This document shows, in pieces, positions 1-10,232 of a stretch of DNA of 64,000 nt. The stretch's first letter is position 1. Each line of letters begins with the position of its first letter. A program made the translations under genes and the position numbers. Origin of the DNA: Gari tellinella (Eukaryota > Mollusca > Bivalvia > Cardiida > Psammobiidae); assembly GCA_922989275.2 (NCBI GenBank), contig OV277864.1, positions 68,700,158 through 68,764,157 of the forward strand, read 5' to 3'. Below the pieces are notes generated by a model. The model was not told the origin of the DNA, did not search any database, and saw only the letters and a list, made by a program, of their open reading frames with translations.

Positions 1-149
1 GTAAAAGCACATTTTATCGCTTACTCTAACCGTCTCACGGCATTTACAATTTCTACTTGAAAGGTGTCACCGAAATAACTACATGTACTTCAATTTATAT
101 TTCTGATCTGGCTCTAAACTGTATTCATAAATCGATAATTACGTGGCTA

Positions 150-335
150 AAATAACTAGACATTTAAATGAAAAACATTAACCTGGCAGTTTCTTGTGAC
201 ATTAACCTGGCCATTTCTTGTGACATTAACCTCGTCAGTTGTGGGATATAGGGTTAGGGGTAGGGTTAGCCTCCAAATCATTATATAACAAAGTTAGATC
301 CAAGAGAAATTTCGGTTATGTGGTTAGCCACATAA
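150..335 (-). repeat. Inverted copy of the 255-bp TIR element found at 29.9 kb
   Basis: This stretch reads as the reverse complement of about 29890-30062. Both contain three tandem units of roughly 22 bp built on 'acattaacctggccatttct', then a TTAGGG-rich bridge and a GTGGTTAGCCAC-like segment. The outer terminal repeats seen in the 29.9 kb copy are not clear here, so this copy is decayed or incomplete. Confidence 0.75.
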
Positions 336-689
336 AAGAGATCAAAGGAAATAACAAAGGAAATAGCCACTTAAATGAAGATTGAGGGTACGTCCGTTTG
401 GACACCTGATCTGGCTCCAATATATTTGCAATGGAAATAGTTCTGTCAGTACAAACGATTTTATTCGGACAAAAAACAATCCCCTTTATAAGAAATACTT
501 CTTAGAATTTAAGGAGAAGCGCCATATCGTTACTGATGCGGCTGTTTGTTGCAGATGTCACCGTGTGTATAGTAATAACTGAGAAATTCTTCATACGTAT
601 TGACACAAACTGTAAATTTCTTTATTCTTAAGCAGGGCGTATACGACTTTTGTAATCATTGAATTGTCAATGACGTCAAAATGCACGTT

Positions 690-868
690 TGCAAACAGTT
701 TGGACACCGCCCAGTCTCCACAAACTGTTTGACACTCCTTTCGAGTTAACCATACTGTCTTAAATCTTAATGTGACACGATATTGCAGACATCAAATATT
801 GGAGGAGACAACAAATTGACGGTGAAATGGTAAACATGTCAGGATAAATTTGACCATGAAAAGGTTAA
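690..868. mobile_element. Degenerate PB1 (piggyBac-like MITE) copy
   Basis: It has GCAAACAGTTTGGACACC and its partner CAAACTGTTTGACACTC, but most of the palindrome centre is gone. The right part has the usual PB1 tail and ends 'gaccatgaaaaggttaacc', so a TTAA lies at 865-868. The left end is not clear. Confidence 0.55.
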
Positions 869-896
869 CCGGGAAATAAAATAGTATTTCCTACTA

Positions 897-1265
897 TAGC
901 ATTCCCTTCCTACAACGGCCCTCTCAATAACGACTCCCTCCTTACAACGACAGTTGTCGCAGTTCCCCACACAGGACAATTATGTCTAACGCTTTAACTG
1001 CTGCAATATCGTCTGCTTAAAATTGTCGTCTGCTTTGTTTTCTTAAAGCCACAAATAAGTTGACACTTTGATAGAATAAATAAAATGACGAGTGACAAAC
1101 AGCTTGAATCCAGATTAGACGCCGCGTTACGCGGCGTCTGATCTGGATTCAAGCTGTTTGCAAATGTTAGTCAAGCTTTAATTTTCCCTCCCTATAACGA
1201 CTCCCTCCGAACAACGCACCCAATCTGTGTCTCCCATTGGGTGTCGCTGTAGAGAGAGAGCGCTG
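897..1265 (+). mobile_element. POGOc composite MITE, full-length diverged copy
   Basis: Terminal repeats are degenerate (AGCATTCCCTTCCTACAACG at left, its complement CTGTAGAGAGAGAGCGCTG at right). The central palindrome GAATCCAGATTAGACGCCGCG/CGCGGCGTCTGATCTGGATTC is intact. The left arm holds two GTCGTCTGC motifs, as in PB1 interiors. The TA at 895-896 fits a TA target duplication; the right flank is TG. Confidence 0.8.
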
Positions 1266-1535
1266 TGTATCACTAAACTTGTACTCTGTACCGTAATCAT
1301 TAGAAAGCTCGAATAATCGCCGTTTTCCTGCGGACAACTCAAAATCAGTTTTATGTTTCTGTAACAGAAAGAAAAGGTGGAATATGTTGCAATTCGGACC
1401 AGACACCACGTGATGCGGCGTTTGATCTGGATCTAATCTATTTTGAAGTGTTGACCAAAAGCTCTTCGCATGATAAGGGTCGAGAAGTTGTCACTACTCT
1501 GCCTGCAGATCGCGAGTTAACTGATACTTGGAATT

Positions 1536-1602
1536 ATTTTGAATCTCGATTAGACTCCGCGTAACGCGTAATCTGATCTATATCCAAACTGTTTGACACT
1601 GG
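1536..1602. repeat. Degenerate PB1 palindrome
   Basis: ATTAGACTCCGCGTAACGCG is followed by TCCAAACTGTTTGACACT. The right arm is preserved better than the left. No clear element ends are visible. Confidence 0.5.
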
Positions 1603-1950
1603 TCTGTAGATTTCTTCAAAGTTAAAATGCATGCAATACAAGTAAACAAAAAAGGGCAGACGAAAATTTCAAGCAGACGATACTACGGCAGGTGTAATGT
1701 TAGCCAGATACTGTATATACCTCCTCTAGGGAATCTGGAAACTGATAATTTCATCTAGCAGTATCCTCTTGAAGCAAACTATTTGTCAAATAGAATTATT
1801 CCAAGACGTGTCTATACAGAACTATTTACTCTTCCACTGCCAAACGCGATTCCATTTGCATTTGTAAATCGAGATCCAAATATTCCTAGTTCGAAAGTTT
1901 CTTTAATGTTTTATAAGTCAAAATGTGAAGTAGTTTAATTTAACATTTAC

Positions 1951-2150
1951 CCTTTTACCGTCACAGCCGAAACAAATCAATTTTGCAAACAATTTGGATC
2001 GTGATTAAACGCCGTGTAACGCGGCATCTGATCAGGATGCAAACTGTTTGATACTCGTATCGATTTGGTCAAACTGCCTTCTCACTTAAATTATTGAAAA
2101 ATAGTTTCGGAAATATATGAGTAGACTTTATCGATGTGGCGAGTGAGTTA
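1951..2150. mobile_element. PB1 MITE, decayed
   Basis: The left end 'ttacccttttaccgtcacag' resembles the piggyBac-like end TTAACCCTTTCACTGCC. A palindrome at about 1983-2049 (GGATCGTGATTAAACGCCGTG / CGCGGCATCTGATCAGGATGC) has several arm mismatches. The characteristic ACTCGTATCGA right flank follows. The right boundary is estimated. Confidence 0.6.
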
Positions 2151-2549
2151 GAGCAAACGATCACAGTTTGGGGTGAAAGTGTTGAAAAGGAAACAGATGA
2201 TAAACACTAACCCTCAGATCAGGATATCCACTGTATGCTGTTTTGCATTTATGCAATGATTCGTATAACTTTTTTCCTAAATAGTAAAAAATAACATGAC
2301 GTAATTGGAAACTGGAAGTGTCCCTTTGAATGTACAGGGGATGAAATAATTTCATAATGATTCTAATGTGTCTTGACTTAATAAGTCTGCATCCCACTCT
2401 TGCGTCGAATAGATCTGACATGACGTCTGATATGAACATTAATAACAATTACACTCGGTGTAAAGGCAGCTAAGGGGTTGAATTGAAAATAAAGTTGAAA
2501 ATAGTTAACCTGCTTGTCTATATGGTACTTGAATTTATAGCTTCTGCTC

Positions 2550-2825
2550 AGGATCCAAACTGTTTGAATACGACCTTTTATAAGTATAAGGCTATAATGG
2601 GCTTTACCCTTTTCACTGACAAGGGCGCAAAAAAGGCATTTTCAAACAGTTTGTACCCCGATCAGGATCTAAACTGTTTGACACTCGTTTCGAAAGTTTG
2701 CCAGTCATACTGCATCGAATCTATATGTAACTTTTGAATGATAATGCAGGCGACAATATTGAATCAGTAGATTATAAGGCGGTTAAGATAGAAAAACCTC
2801 ACGATAAATTTGACGATGAAAGGGT
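2550..2825. mobile_element. PB1 relic, rearranged, with long-form right end
   Basis: Two separate half-palindromes are seen (AGGATCCAAACTGTTTGAAT at about 2550, and CAAACAGTTTGTACC with its partner at about 2645-2690). The right side carries the extended PB1 tail 'cctcacgataaatttgacga' and ends in AAAGGG before TTAA at 2826-2829. Confidence 0.5.
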
Positions 2826-2829
2826 TTAA

Positions 2830-2971
2830 ATATAAAATTGAAATACCCCTATTTTTCATTCGTTTTTGTTGTCATTTCAAACATGCAATAGTAGACTGGT
2901 TCAAAATGCCTGTACTAGAAGAGTCCAAAAGGATAATAAATACCCACAAGAGATATTTAGGGTTGAAAGGG
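2830..2971 (-). mobile_element. PB2, short TTAA-flanked MITE
   Basis: It is the reverse complement of the copy at 49951-50086; both share 'cctgtactagaagagt' and 'agatatttagggttgaaa'-type stretches. TTAA stands at 2826-2829 and 2972-2975. Only the right end (GTTGAAAGGG) is a clear piggyBac-like terminus. Confidence 0.65.
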
Positions 2972-3224
2972 TTAATGTGATATTTATTGTATTACTAAAT
3001 ACAACTATGTTGAACCATTAATTTCACACTCCAATATTTCACAACTGTGATTATTTCGTACGAACCCTTCCACATGTGTGATATATAAATATGACAAATA
3101 CGTTCGAATATGTCATTAAATGTCATACTGAATTTTCCATCACCCACTTTTTAACGACAAAATGAATTGATCACAAATGTTCGTTCTGTGTCAGACGGTG
3201 GTAAATATGCGTTTGCAAGAGAAA

Positions 3225-3394
3225 TACATTACACGTCTCTATTACGACTACAAAACTAATTATTAGGTGTTTGTGGCAGAATACAGGTCCTGAAGGGTTT
3301 TCTGCTTTACTGTCATCTTACTCTTAGCTGTGACGTGTATTTCATACAATATATTTGCCTTCTTTTTATTGGTCGTAATAGAGAGGTTTCACTA
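3225..3394. mobile_element. TA3 MITE, diverged copy
   Basis: The left part 'acacgtctctattacgacta' and right part 'ggtcgtaatagagaggtttc' are complementary and match the ends of the clean copy at 53297-53502. The centre keeps half of the hairpin ('ttttctgctttactgtcat'). Confidence 0.6.
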
Positions 3395-3780
3395 TACTCT
3401 GCTGTACAACAATCTTATTGTTATAGGCTTACACACATACTTTTATTCGACATTAAACTAACATAGTCGTCTATAGTCTATCACTAACATGCATATTTGT
3501 ATGTATTTGAGAATAACTCGTACGATATTTTCACAGATGTGAACCATTCGAAGTGTTCAACACAGCTATAGCAGGCTTGCAGGTCGCTTCACTAATAAAC
3601 ATCGACCACCATTTCTAATGATGCTACTTTCTAGCTCATAAATATTCGCTTACAGCTTAAACGGACCATGGAGAAAAGATAGGTGTGGATTAATTAATGA
3701 AATCCCTGCAGATAGAGGAATCGTTTGACATATTAATTTGCCATCATTCAATTATGTGAATAAGTCTCCAAAACGTTCAC

Positions 3781-3976
3781 CAGGATAGTTATACACTCAA
3801 TGTATGCAATTCTAGTGACTTATACAAAGTATTGTTACCTTGGTGACAGTCTCGGTTTTCCATTGGAGCACCTTCATCAATCTGATGAAGGTGCTCCAAT
3901 GGAGAACCGAAACTGTCATCAAGATAAAAATAATTTGGATAAATTACTAGAACTTCATATATTATATGTGAATAAG
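3781..3976. mobile_element. Hairpin MITE just upstream of the GPCR start codon
   Basis: The inner hairpin (3834-3926) pairs TTACCTTGGTGACAGTCTCG and onward with its complement around GATGAAGGTGCTCCAATGG. The weaker outer arms ('aattctagtgacttata' / 'actagaacttcata') match the copy at 35290-35486. It lies about 55 bp before the GPCR ATG, so it sits in the presumed promoter or a 5' UTR intron. Confidence 0.7.
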
Positions 3977-4012
3977 GTTTTGGTAAGTTAATGTGATTTT
4001 GTCGTTTATTTC

Positions 4013-4029
4013 AGAAACGGACATCCAAC
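4013..4029 (+). promoter_or_regulatory. Candidate splice acceptor and short 5' UTR before the GPCR start
   Basis: A T-rich run followed by CAG (AG at 4013-4014) precedes the ATG at 4030 by 15 bases. This is a plausible acceptor, implying an upstream non-coding exon outside or within the preceding sequence. No transcript evidence is available. Confidence 0.4.
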
Positions 4030-4411
4030 ATGGACCAAGGTTCTGATCTTGTGCACTTAAGACTGTTTCTACAGGAACACAATCAAAACCATTCAGGATT
4101 CAACTTAACAGATGCCGAGGACATTGTGAAAGACTTTGAGGATGACTTTTTGACTTTGAACAAATTCTCTACAGTTGTTTTATTAACACTGTACGCACCA
4201 ATATTTGTGATCGGTCTCTTTGGAAACTTACTGATAATTGTGTCTGTGACGGCAGAAAAGGCACGTAAAGCCAATTTGTACTTCCTGGTAAATCTAGCTC
4301 TCGCCGACTTGGCTGTGACAGTATTGTGTATGCCTACCTCCATTGGGACTATTGTATACAGATTGTGGGTGTACGGGACATTCCTATGTAAATTTACAGC
4401 CTTTATTCAAG
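4030..4411 (+). other. GPCR coding exon 1
   Basis: It encodes the N-terminus, helices 1 and 2, the first extracellular loop and the start of helix 3. It ends after the first base of a Gly codon (phase 1) at CAAG|GTAAGT, a strong donor. Confidence 0.85.
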
Positions 4412-6287
4412 GTAAGTCGAAATGGAAATACCAAGAAAATACGAACATTTCTTTTGCCAAAGCTATTTTAAATTTAAAATTGATTTCAGTATCAACCTTT
4501 TCGCTTTCAATGAGCCAAAAGGTGCGTGTGCAAACAGTTTGGCTGCTTATCAGACGCAGCGACTCATTAAGATCCAAACTGTTTTCATACACGTTTCGAA
4601 ATTTCCTCAGTAATACCGCTTGTAATCTAACTTTGAAACGATATCGATTGAATATACTCGTGAAAACGGGTCTTATTATGGTATACCCTGCGCGGTCCGT
4701 ACGTCCGTCTGTACTTCCGTCCGTTAACTTTTTCCTGTTAGCGCGCTGTAAACTTCTCCAAATATCGAATATAAAACACTGTTCAAACTACGATTTAATT
4801 ATATTGTAAATGGTAACGCTGATATAAATAAGCAGACAAATTAAGAGATATTATTGCTTTCGATGTCTTAACCAAAGTACAATTGATATTTGCAAACAGT
4901 TTGGATCCTGATCAAAGGCGGCGTCTGATCAAGATCAAACAGTTTGACACTCATAACGGTATGACGTTAGTCAATCTATTTAAATTTGAAATTTGATCAG
5001 CACAATCAGATATAGATTGAATAAAGCAGATGACACCATGGTTAAAGACAAACAAATATATTCAACAAAACTTAGTACATTAACGGTATGTTATGTTTGG
5101 TTCCGAAACAACTTTCAGGACAATGATTCCCCAAACAGACAGATTGTCTAGATTCATAGACAGTATTGTCATAACGGAAATGATCCATGACGAAATGCTA
5201 GAAATGTGTTATAACATTCAGATTAATTTTGGAGATATGAATGAATTCTGTATGATTTACATGTACCTCAAACATTTGGACTGTATACTGGTTGTGTAAT
5301 CAATATCACATCGGCAAAAGCGTCTAGTTGTAGACAACAAATGATGCATAGAATACAATACATTTACATAATGTAGACAGATATAATACGTATATGTATA
5401 AAGTATTAGCTGATTGGGCTTTTTTTGGAGATGATACATGAAAAGGATATGATTATAGAATAAAATTATTTACATATTTAAAGTAAAGCAATGGGAACAC
5501 TTTTAGTACTAGTTGCTGGGCATTAGGTGTTTTAAGTTGCTAATTAATATACTGTACTGTTTTATGACATTGCGATGTTTTTATTTCAGGAGTTGCTGTA
5601 GCTGTGAGCGTGTTTTCCATGACTGCCATGTCCATCGACAGGTATATTGCTCTTCAACATCCAGCGGCTGCACATCGTATAGCGTCGCCAACACAATCCT
5701 TCGTTTTGATACTGGGCATGTGGTGTGTAGCTGGACTTTTCATGGGACCTCTGATTCACACTCGTAGTGTTGACATACTAGAGGATGTACCTTTCTTACC
5801 AGCATTGCCGTTTTGTATTGAGCGGTGGCCACATGACCGCGACAGACAGGCTTATGGCGTGTTTCTTCTATTTGTAATTTTTATCATACCAGCATTCACA
5901 ATCGGGATTTGTTACGGACATATTGGGAAGACTTTGTTTGAAACTGAAAAGCATCAGCGAGTGAGCTCCAATAGTAGTACACAAGGACTGGTATCCCGGA
6001 AACAAGCAGCGCGAATGATAATCATTCTCATATGTGTGTTTATGATATGCTGGCTTCCATACAACGTTATTTCAGCACTTGCTGATTTGTCAGAGAATGC
6101 CACAATTACACATTCGTTACCATTCGTGCTGTGGCTTGGACATGCGCATAGTGCAATTAACCCACTGATGTACTGGTCGTTGAACAAACGGTTCAGGGAC
6201 AGTGTTCATAGAATGGTGAAAGTAGTAAAGATAAGTGGATGTACACACACTACACACAGTAAAGCCCCATCACCTCAGTTCGTCTAA
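4030..6287 (+). CDS. Class A (rhodopsin-like) neuropeptide-type G protein-coupled receptor, two coding exons
   Basis: Joining 4030-4411 to 5590-6287 gives 359 residues with seven membrane helices. The N-terminus has two N-glycosylation sequons (N20, N25) and no obvious signal peptide. Visible landmarks are GN at 65-66 (helix 1), LADL with D93 (helix 2), C120 before helix 3, DRY at 144-146, W172 (helix 4), C203 in loop 2 (partner of C120) in the context FCIERW, P228 (helix 5), CWLPY at 281-285 (helix 6), NPLMY at 318-322 (helix 7) and a possible palmitoylated C345. The pattern fits peptide receptors of the beta group (orexin/allatotropin, NPFF/QRFP and relatives); I cannot fix the ligand. It would sit in the plasma membrane and couple to heterotrimeric G proteins. 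The ATG at 4030 gives an N-terminus of normal length. The tail may be shortened by a frame change (see 6277-6402). Confidence 0.88.
4412..5589 (+). other. GPCR intron, containing two PB1 palindrome relics
   Basis: It is a phase-1 GT...AG intron of 1178 bp. The acceptor is TTTATTTCAG at 5580-5589. Two degenerate palindromes (about 4528-4595 and 4888-4960, both with CAAACAGTTTGG-type arms) show MITE insertions within the intron. A CCGT/CGTCCGTC-rich patch lies at 4690-4725. ORFs inside the intron look spurious. Confidence 0.8.
5590..6287 (+). other. GPCR coding exon 2
   Basis: It starts by completing the split Gly codon and reads on through helix 3 (DRY), helices 4-7 and a short tail to TAA at 6285-6287. 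The reading frame is uninterrupted across all five helices. Confidence 0.85.
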
Positions 6288-6402
6288 TTGCGAAAAGGAC
6301 ACACTAGTTGCTGACGATACTCACAGTGAAGAAGACGCTTCTCCCACATTAACGCATACGAAACGTAAACGCAATTCGGTGGAATGTAGCAAATTACTAT
6401 AA
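6277..6402 (+). other. Out-of-frame continuation that looks like the true GPCR C-terminal tail
   Basis: In the +1 frame relative to the receptor, 41 codons run from 6277 to a TAA at 6400-6402. The peptide starts SSSNCEKD, has an acidic Ser/Thr stretch (ADDTHSEEDASPT) and a basic KRKR patch, as is usual for phosphorylated receptor tails. This suggests a one-base deletion/insertion or a sequencing error in the CA-rich run at 6241-6260, but normal 3' UTR is possible. Confidence 0.45.
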
Positions 6403-7462
6403 TATGTATTCAAATACCAATAATGGTAAACACGCAAGGCCTTATGACAGGAACATATACTTAGGGAATAATCTAAAAATCAAAGTTAGATGTATGTTTT
6501 TATTTTCTAGAAGACATTTTGTAACCAATTGCTCCATACAAACCCATTTACGTCATTCTTCTTATTTAACACTGACGAAAATAGTTCCATTTTCTAGTCA
6601 TAAATATGCATCATAAGAAATATTTCTATATCATATCATATGGAGGTCTATAACAGGGTTAAAGTAAAGCAGAATGTCCCCATATAGGCACATTCTGATT
6701 AACTTTAAACTTGTCTTAAGTGATAAATTGTCTTCAAATTAACAGCAAGCTACTGCATAAAGAGAGGACAATCGTGCGAGCGGGTGAGACTTAGTATTGA
6801 ATGACAACTTGAACGTTTGGAAATGACATCAGAATTGTAATGAAGTCAGGATGTTATAAAAGACTAGATAATCAAGTTACGGTTATCCAGAACTGTGTCA
6901 TAGTTTGACGTCAACTTCAATGATGTAGGTGGGTGTCGTATTAACATGGGATATCCTTGAACAGCTATGTAATCATTCAGGTTTATTATTCATGGCCAAT
7001 GTCGACAGTCTGTAAATCTCTTATTATACCCTAGGCATCTGCCAAAGCTCATACAATAAAGAAGGCGTTATTCTTTCCGATATAAACGAAAACAATCTTT
7101 CCAATGAAAACCGTTAACAGCCAGATTAGTCACTGGAAAGAGTAGAACTTGAACAGAAATCTCGTAGAAGATTTCTGTTTATTTTCACCCTAGACTATAG
7201 AGTTATCTGCCTGAACAACACAAATTAGTAGAAACATTCGAAACGACACTTTTTTGAAACTCTTAAGAATGAGTGGGAAACATTTAGACTCTGATCTGCA
7301 AATATGTATTCCGTGAAGAATTCATCCTAACCTTATCTGACCTTAATAAACAAAGAGAATACAATGTACACCTTACGACCAACCAGGGTTTTAAGCTCGA
7401 ATACCTTTTCGTTATGTAATTAAGTTGAGTTTGACAAAGTCCTTTATTTGTCGGCCAACATG
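6403..7462 (+). other. Downstream of the GPCR: probable 3' UTR and spacer
   Basis: No exon is recognised. AATAAA at 7055-7060 is a possible polyadenylation signal. A relic of the PB3 hairpin sits at about 6655-6725 ('aaagtaaagcagaatgt' and a degraded partner). Confidence 0.4.
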
Positions 7463-7466
7463 TTAA

Positions 7467-7671
7467 CCCTTTGCCTGCTGATCGCGACTTTATTGATTTT
7501 TGCAAATGGTTTGGATCAAGATCAGACGCCGCGTCAAGCGGCGTCTGATCTGGATTCAACCTGTTTGACACTCATCTTTAGGTTTCTTTACTTAAAAAGT
7601 GTATCAATCTAAATTTAACAAATTTTGCAGACGACAATTTCGAAGTAGACGATATCACCGCAGGATAAGGG
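7467..7671. mobile_element. PB1 MITE with exact TTAA target duplication
   Basis: TTAA lies at 7463-7466 and 7672-7675. Ends are CCCTTTGCCTGC and its near complement GCAGGATAAGGG. The palindrome GGATCAAGATCAGACGCCGCG/AGCGGCGTCTGATCTGGATTC is central. This is a reference copy for assigning the family to piggyBac-like ends. A second CCCTTTCACTC end starts at the right-hand TTAA, suggesting another insertion at the same site. Confidence 0.85.
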
Positions 7672-8515
7672 TTAACCCTTTCACTCTCATGATTGCTTTC
7701 CGTCTGTGTTCACTGTGAGCATTGTTATTTACACTTGGCTACTTTAAGCGACACAGTGCGGTGTGCATATCTCGCGATTGTGCTATCATCTTTTTTAAAT
7801 GGTTGTTTAAAAAATTTGAAATGCTGTTGATAGGTATTTTCGAATTTAAGGTTTTATGAGAATAAGTACTACCGCTTGATACAAAACGCACTAGTAATCT
7901 ACCAATGATTTATTTAATCGGATCTCATACGTAGCAGTTATTAACTTTTGAGAGTTCAACATACGATAAATGTTACCAACTGTGTCAGTGTGTGCGATCC
8001 TTTTGATGTTTTTCTTTAAATAAACCGTCATACGGTGTTATATTTTACATGTGGCTTTGTTAAAAAAGCTATTGGTATAATAAAGTTAGAATATCTATTT
8101 TCTGTAGTGATTCCTTTATCCCTGTCCCGCTGAAGTATCGCTTGCTATTTAGAATTCATTCATCCTTGATCTTCAAATGAACAATTCCATTTTCCAATAA
8201 AGTGTAGTCCATATTTTACTATTTAGGGTTTATTTAACTGTACTGCAAAATAATACACAGTACATACCATGATCAGAGCGTTTCTTTCAGATCCATCTGA
8301 TCAGGATCTACACTATGTGCATAAGACAAGCGTACTCTTTGCAGCTACACTGTTTGTTAATGAAGAGTATATCTGTCACTAGGGTTCAATGAGTTAAACA
8401 CTTTTCGGTTGCCCTACCTCAACGTCAAATTGTACTGTCTCTCTCCTTCTGTTTATCGACAAAATATTGTCTTCATTAATAACACTGTTTGTACATTCTT
8501 GAAATGTACATTTAG

Positions 8516-8816
8516 CAGTACTGAACCTTATTAAATTAAATTGATAATCGCAAACGAATTGCCATCGAATTGCCATCGAATCGGGCGCTTCAAAAAACAA
8601 ATCCTACGTTTGAATACTTTAACGCGAATTTTCAGAAGCGGTTGTGACAAAAATAGAATCGAAAAAATTAACGAAGGCATATTTGCGAACATTTGTGAGA
8701 TACACCACTCAAAAAAACTTATCCGAGGGTAATTTAGTATTTTAAAATCGCAAGCGAATCGCCATCGAATTGCAAGCGAATCGCAAAAATTGTTAATTTA
8801 ATAAGATTCAGTACTG
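8516..8816. mobile_element. 301-bp MITE with CAGTACTGAA ends
   Basis: The first and last roughly 27 bp are inverted repeats (CAGTACTGAACCTTATTAAA at left, TTTAATAAGATTCAGTACTG at right). CAGT ends next to TA (8817-8818) suggest a Tc1/mariner-type origin. Both subterminal parts carry short tandem motifs of the type AATCGCCATCG/AATTGCAAGCG. Confidence 0.75.
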
Positions 8817-9175
8817 TAGCACAATACCCATAGTCTGTTTCCGGATTTGAATATAGATGACTACTACAGCGCATTCTGTTTTACTTTCAGCATGATTTGA
8901 GCTACCACCTGTTAGGATATAGTCATTAGTTAATGCGGCATGGCTGAAGAAGTATCTATACGAGTGCCAAACAATTAGGTTACCCGGCCTTTGATCTGGC
9001 TCCAGACTGTTTGAAAAGGAGATCATCGTTTAAGCACAAGCGCTTTTATTGAGAAAGTTTAACGTTTCTCCACTGTAGTCTAATACTATCATTTGTGTAA
9101 ATGTCGAATAGTTAAAAGTAACATTTTTGAATTTGGGCAGGAATTATACAGATCTAATGCATTAACCCTTTCCAT

Positions 9176-9350
9176 GAAAAGGCTTCCGTCTGTATTTGTA
9201 TTTTCTAACATCTTGGACCCTGGTCAGATGCCGCGTAATATGGGGTTTTATCAGGGTCCGAACTGTTTGACAAACATATCAATGTTTCTGAAGTTAAGAA
9301 ACGTATAAAATTCAAAAAGTTATAATAGACAAAAGCAGACGAAAAGATGC
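9176..9350. mobile_element. PB1 MITE, decayed
   Basis: TTAA at 9172-9175 is followed by CCCTTTCCATG. The palindrome (GGACCCTGGTCAGATGCCGCG / TATCAGGGTCCGAACTGTTTG) is damaged. The right boundary is uncertain. Confidence 0.55.
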
Positions 9351-9400
9351 AGACCATGTCACGGAAGAGACTATGCTATACGGATTATAGCGTCATACTG

Positions 9401-9780
9401 CGCACGAATTTCCGAAAATTTCTTAGTCTTTATATCACCGTCACGGAGTCTCTGCTTGAATCCACGTTTCGACCAATTAAGCTGCGGCGTCCGGACAAAT
9501 GTGCATTAGACAACACTTTAATGTACGCATAGTATATACGTCATTGCCAAGAAATGCAACCATAAACATCATAGTCAAAAGTGATAGAACAATTGATTCA
9601 AATATACTGTCCTTAATACGGGTTTTACTGAAACACTTTCATTTGCTGCAAAAAGCAACTTGCTTGAGCAATAAATTGCTAGTATACAGACATAACAGTT
9701 ATATGAATTGCTTTTAATTTATACTTAATATGAAAGCCATACTGTATTATAAATTATATGCCAGCCAAATACCGTTGAAA
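9401..9780 (+). repeat. Inverted duplication, copy 1 (empty site)
   Basis: It matches the reverse complement of 13040-13690. Shared landmarks are 'gtccggacaaatgtgcatta', 'acgcatagtatatacgtcat' and 'gctgcaaaaagcaa'. Copy 1 lacks the TC1m element that copy 2 carries; a single TA is present at the matching position. The small ORFs across it are not conserved in copy 2. Confidence 0.8.
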
Positions 9781-10035
9781 TAGTTAAAATAGAGATACTC
9801 AGATTAAAAAGGAAAAAAAATTTGTCATTTGCCGCATTTTATCGCATTGCATTTGCAATTGGGTCTGTTTAAACGGGTAAGAACAACGAATATCTTTCAC
9901 ACTTGATTTGATTTATTCCATCTAACACAAATTCCAAATATCGCTCTGGAATTGCTTTAAAATGTCTGGCACATTAGGTGTGACATGCTCTATATTTCAT
10001 ATATCGCTAGTATATTCTAGTATATAAATCATCTA

Positions 10036-10230
10036 CAGTCGAACTTTGGTATCTCGAAACTCATTTAAGTCGATATAACTTGTATTTGTACAACTGAAAT
10101 TCATTATATTAAACACGCCAAAGTTGAACATATCCGTATTTCTAAGTTCAAACGTGGCCAAGCCACGTTTGAACTTTGAAATACGGATATGTTTCACTTA
10201 AGCGAATTCGAGATATCGTATTTCGACCTG
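10036..10230. mobile_element. Pogo/Tigger-type MITE, 195 bp
   Basis: TA flanks at 10034-10035 and 10231-10232. Ends are CAGTCGAACTTTGGTATCTC and complement GAGATATCGTATTTCGACCTG. A perfect inner hairpin, AAGTTCAAACGTGGC/GCCACGTTTGAACTT, sits off-centre between 10141 and 10191. The end sequence is of the pogo/Tigger type. Confidence 0.8.
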
Positions 10231-10232
10231 TA

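Noticed and set aside
250..272. Telomere-like GGGTTAGGGGTAGGGTTAG
   Set aside because: It is part of the 255-bp element and is not a (TTAGGG)n array.
3834..3926. Intrinsic transcription terminator
   Set aside because: The hairpin is a MITE in a eukaryotic genome and has no following T-run of bacterial type.
5093..5299. ORF in the GPCR intron as an alternative exon
   Set aside because: It does not join in frame with receptor helices and lacks convincing splice sites.
7284..7571. 95-codon minus-strand ORF
   Set aside because: It crosses the PB1 palindrome and is explained by the MITE.
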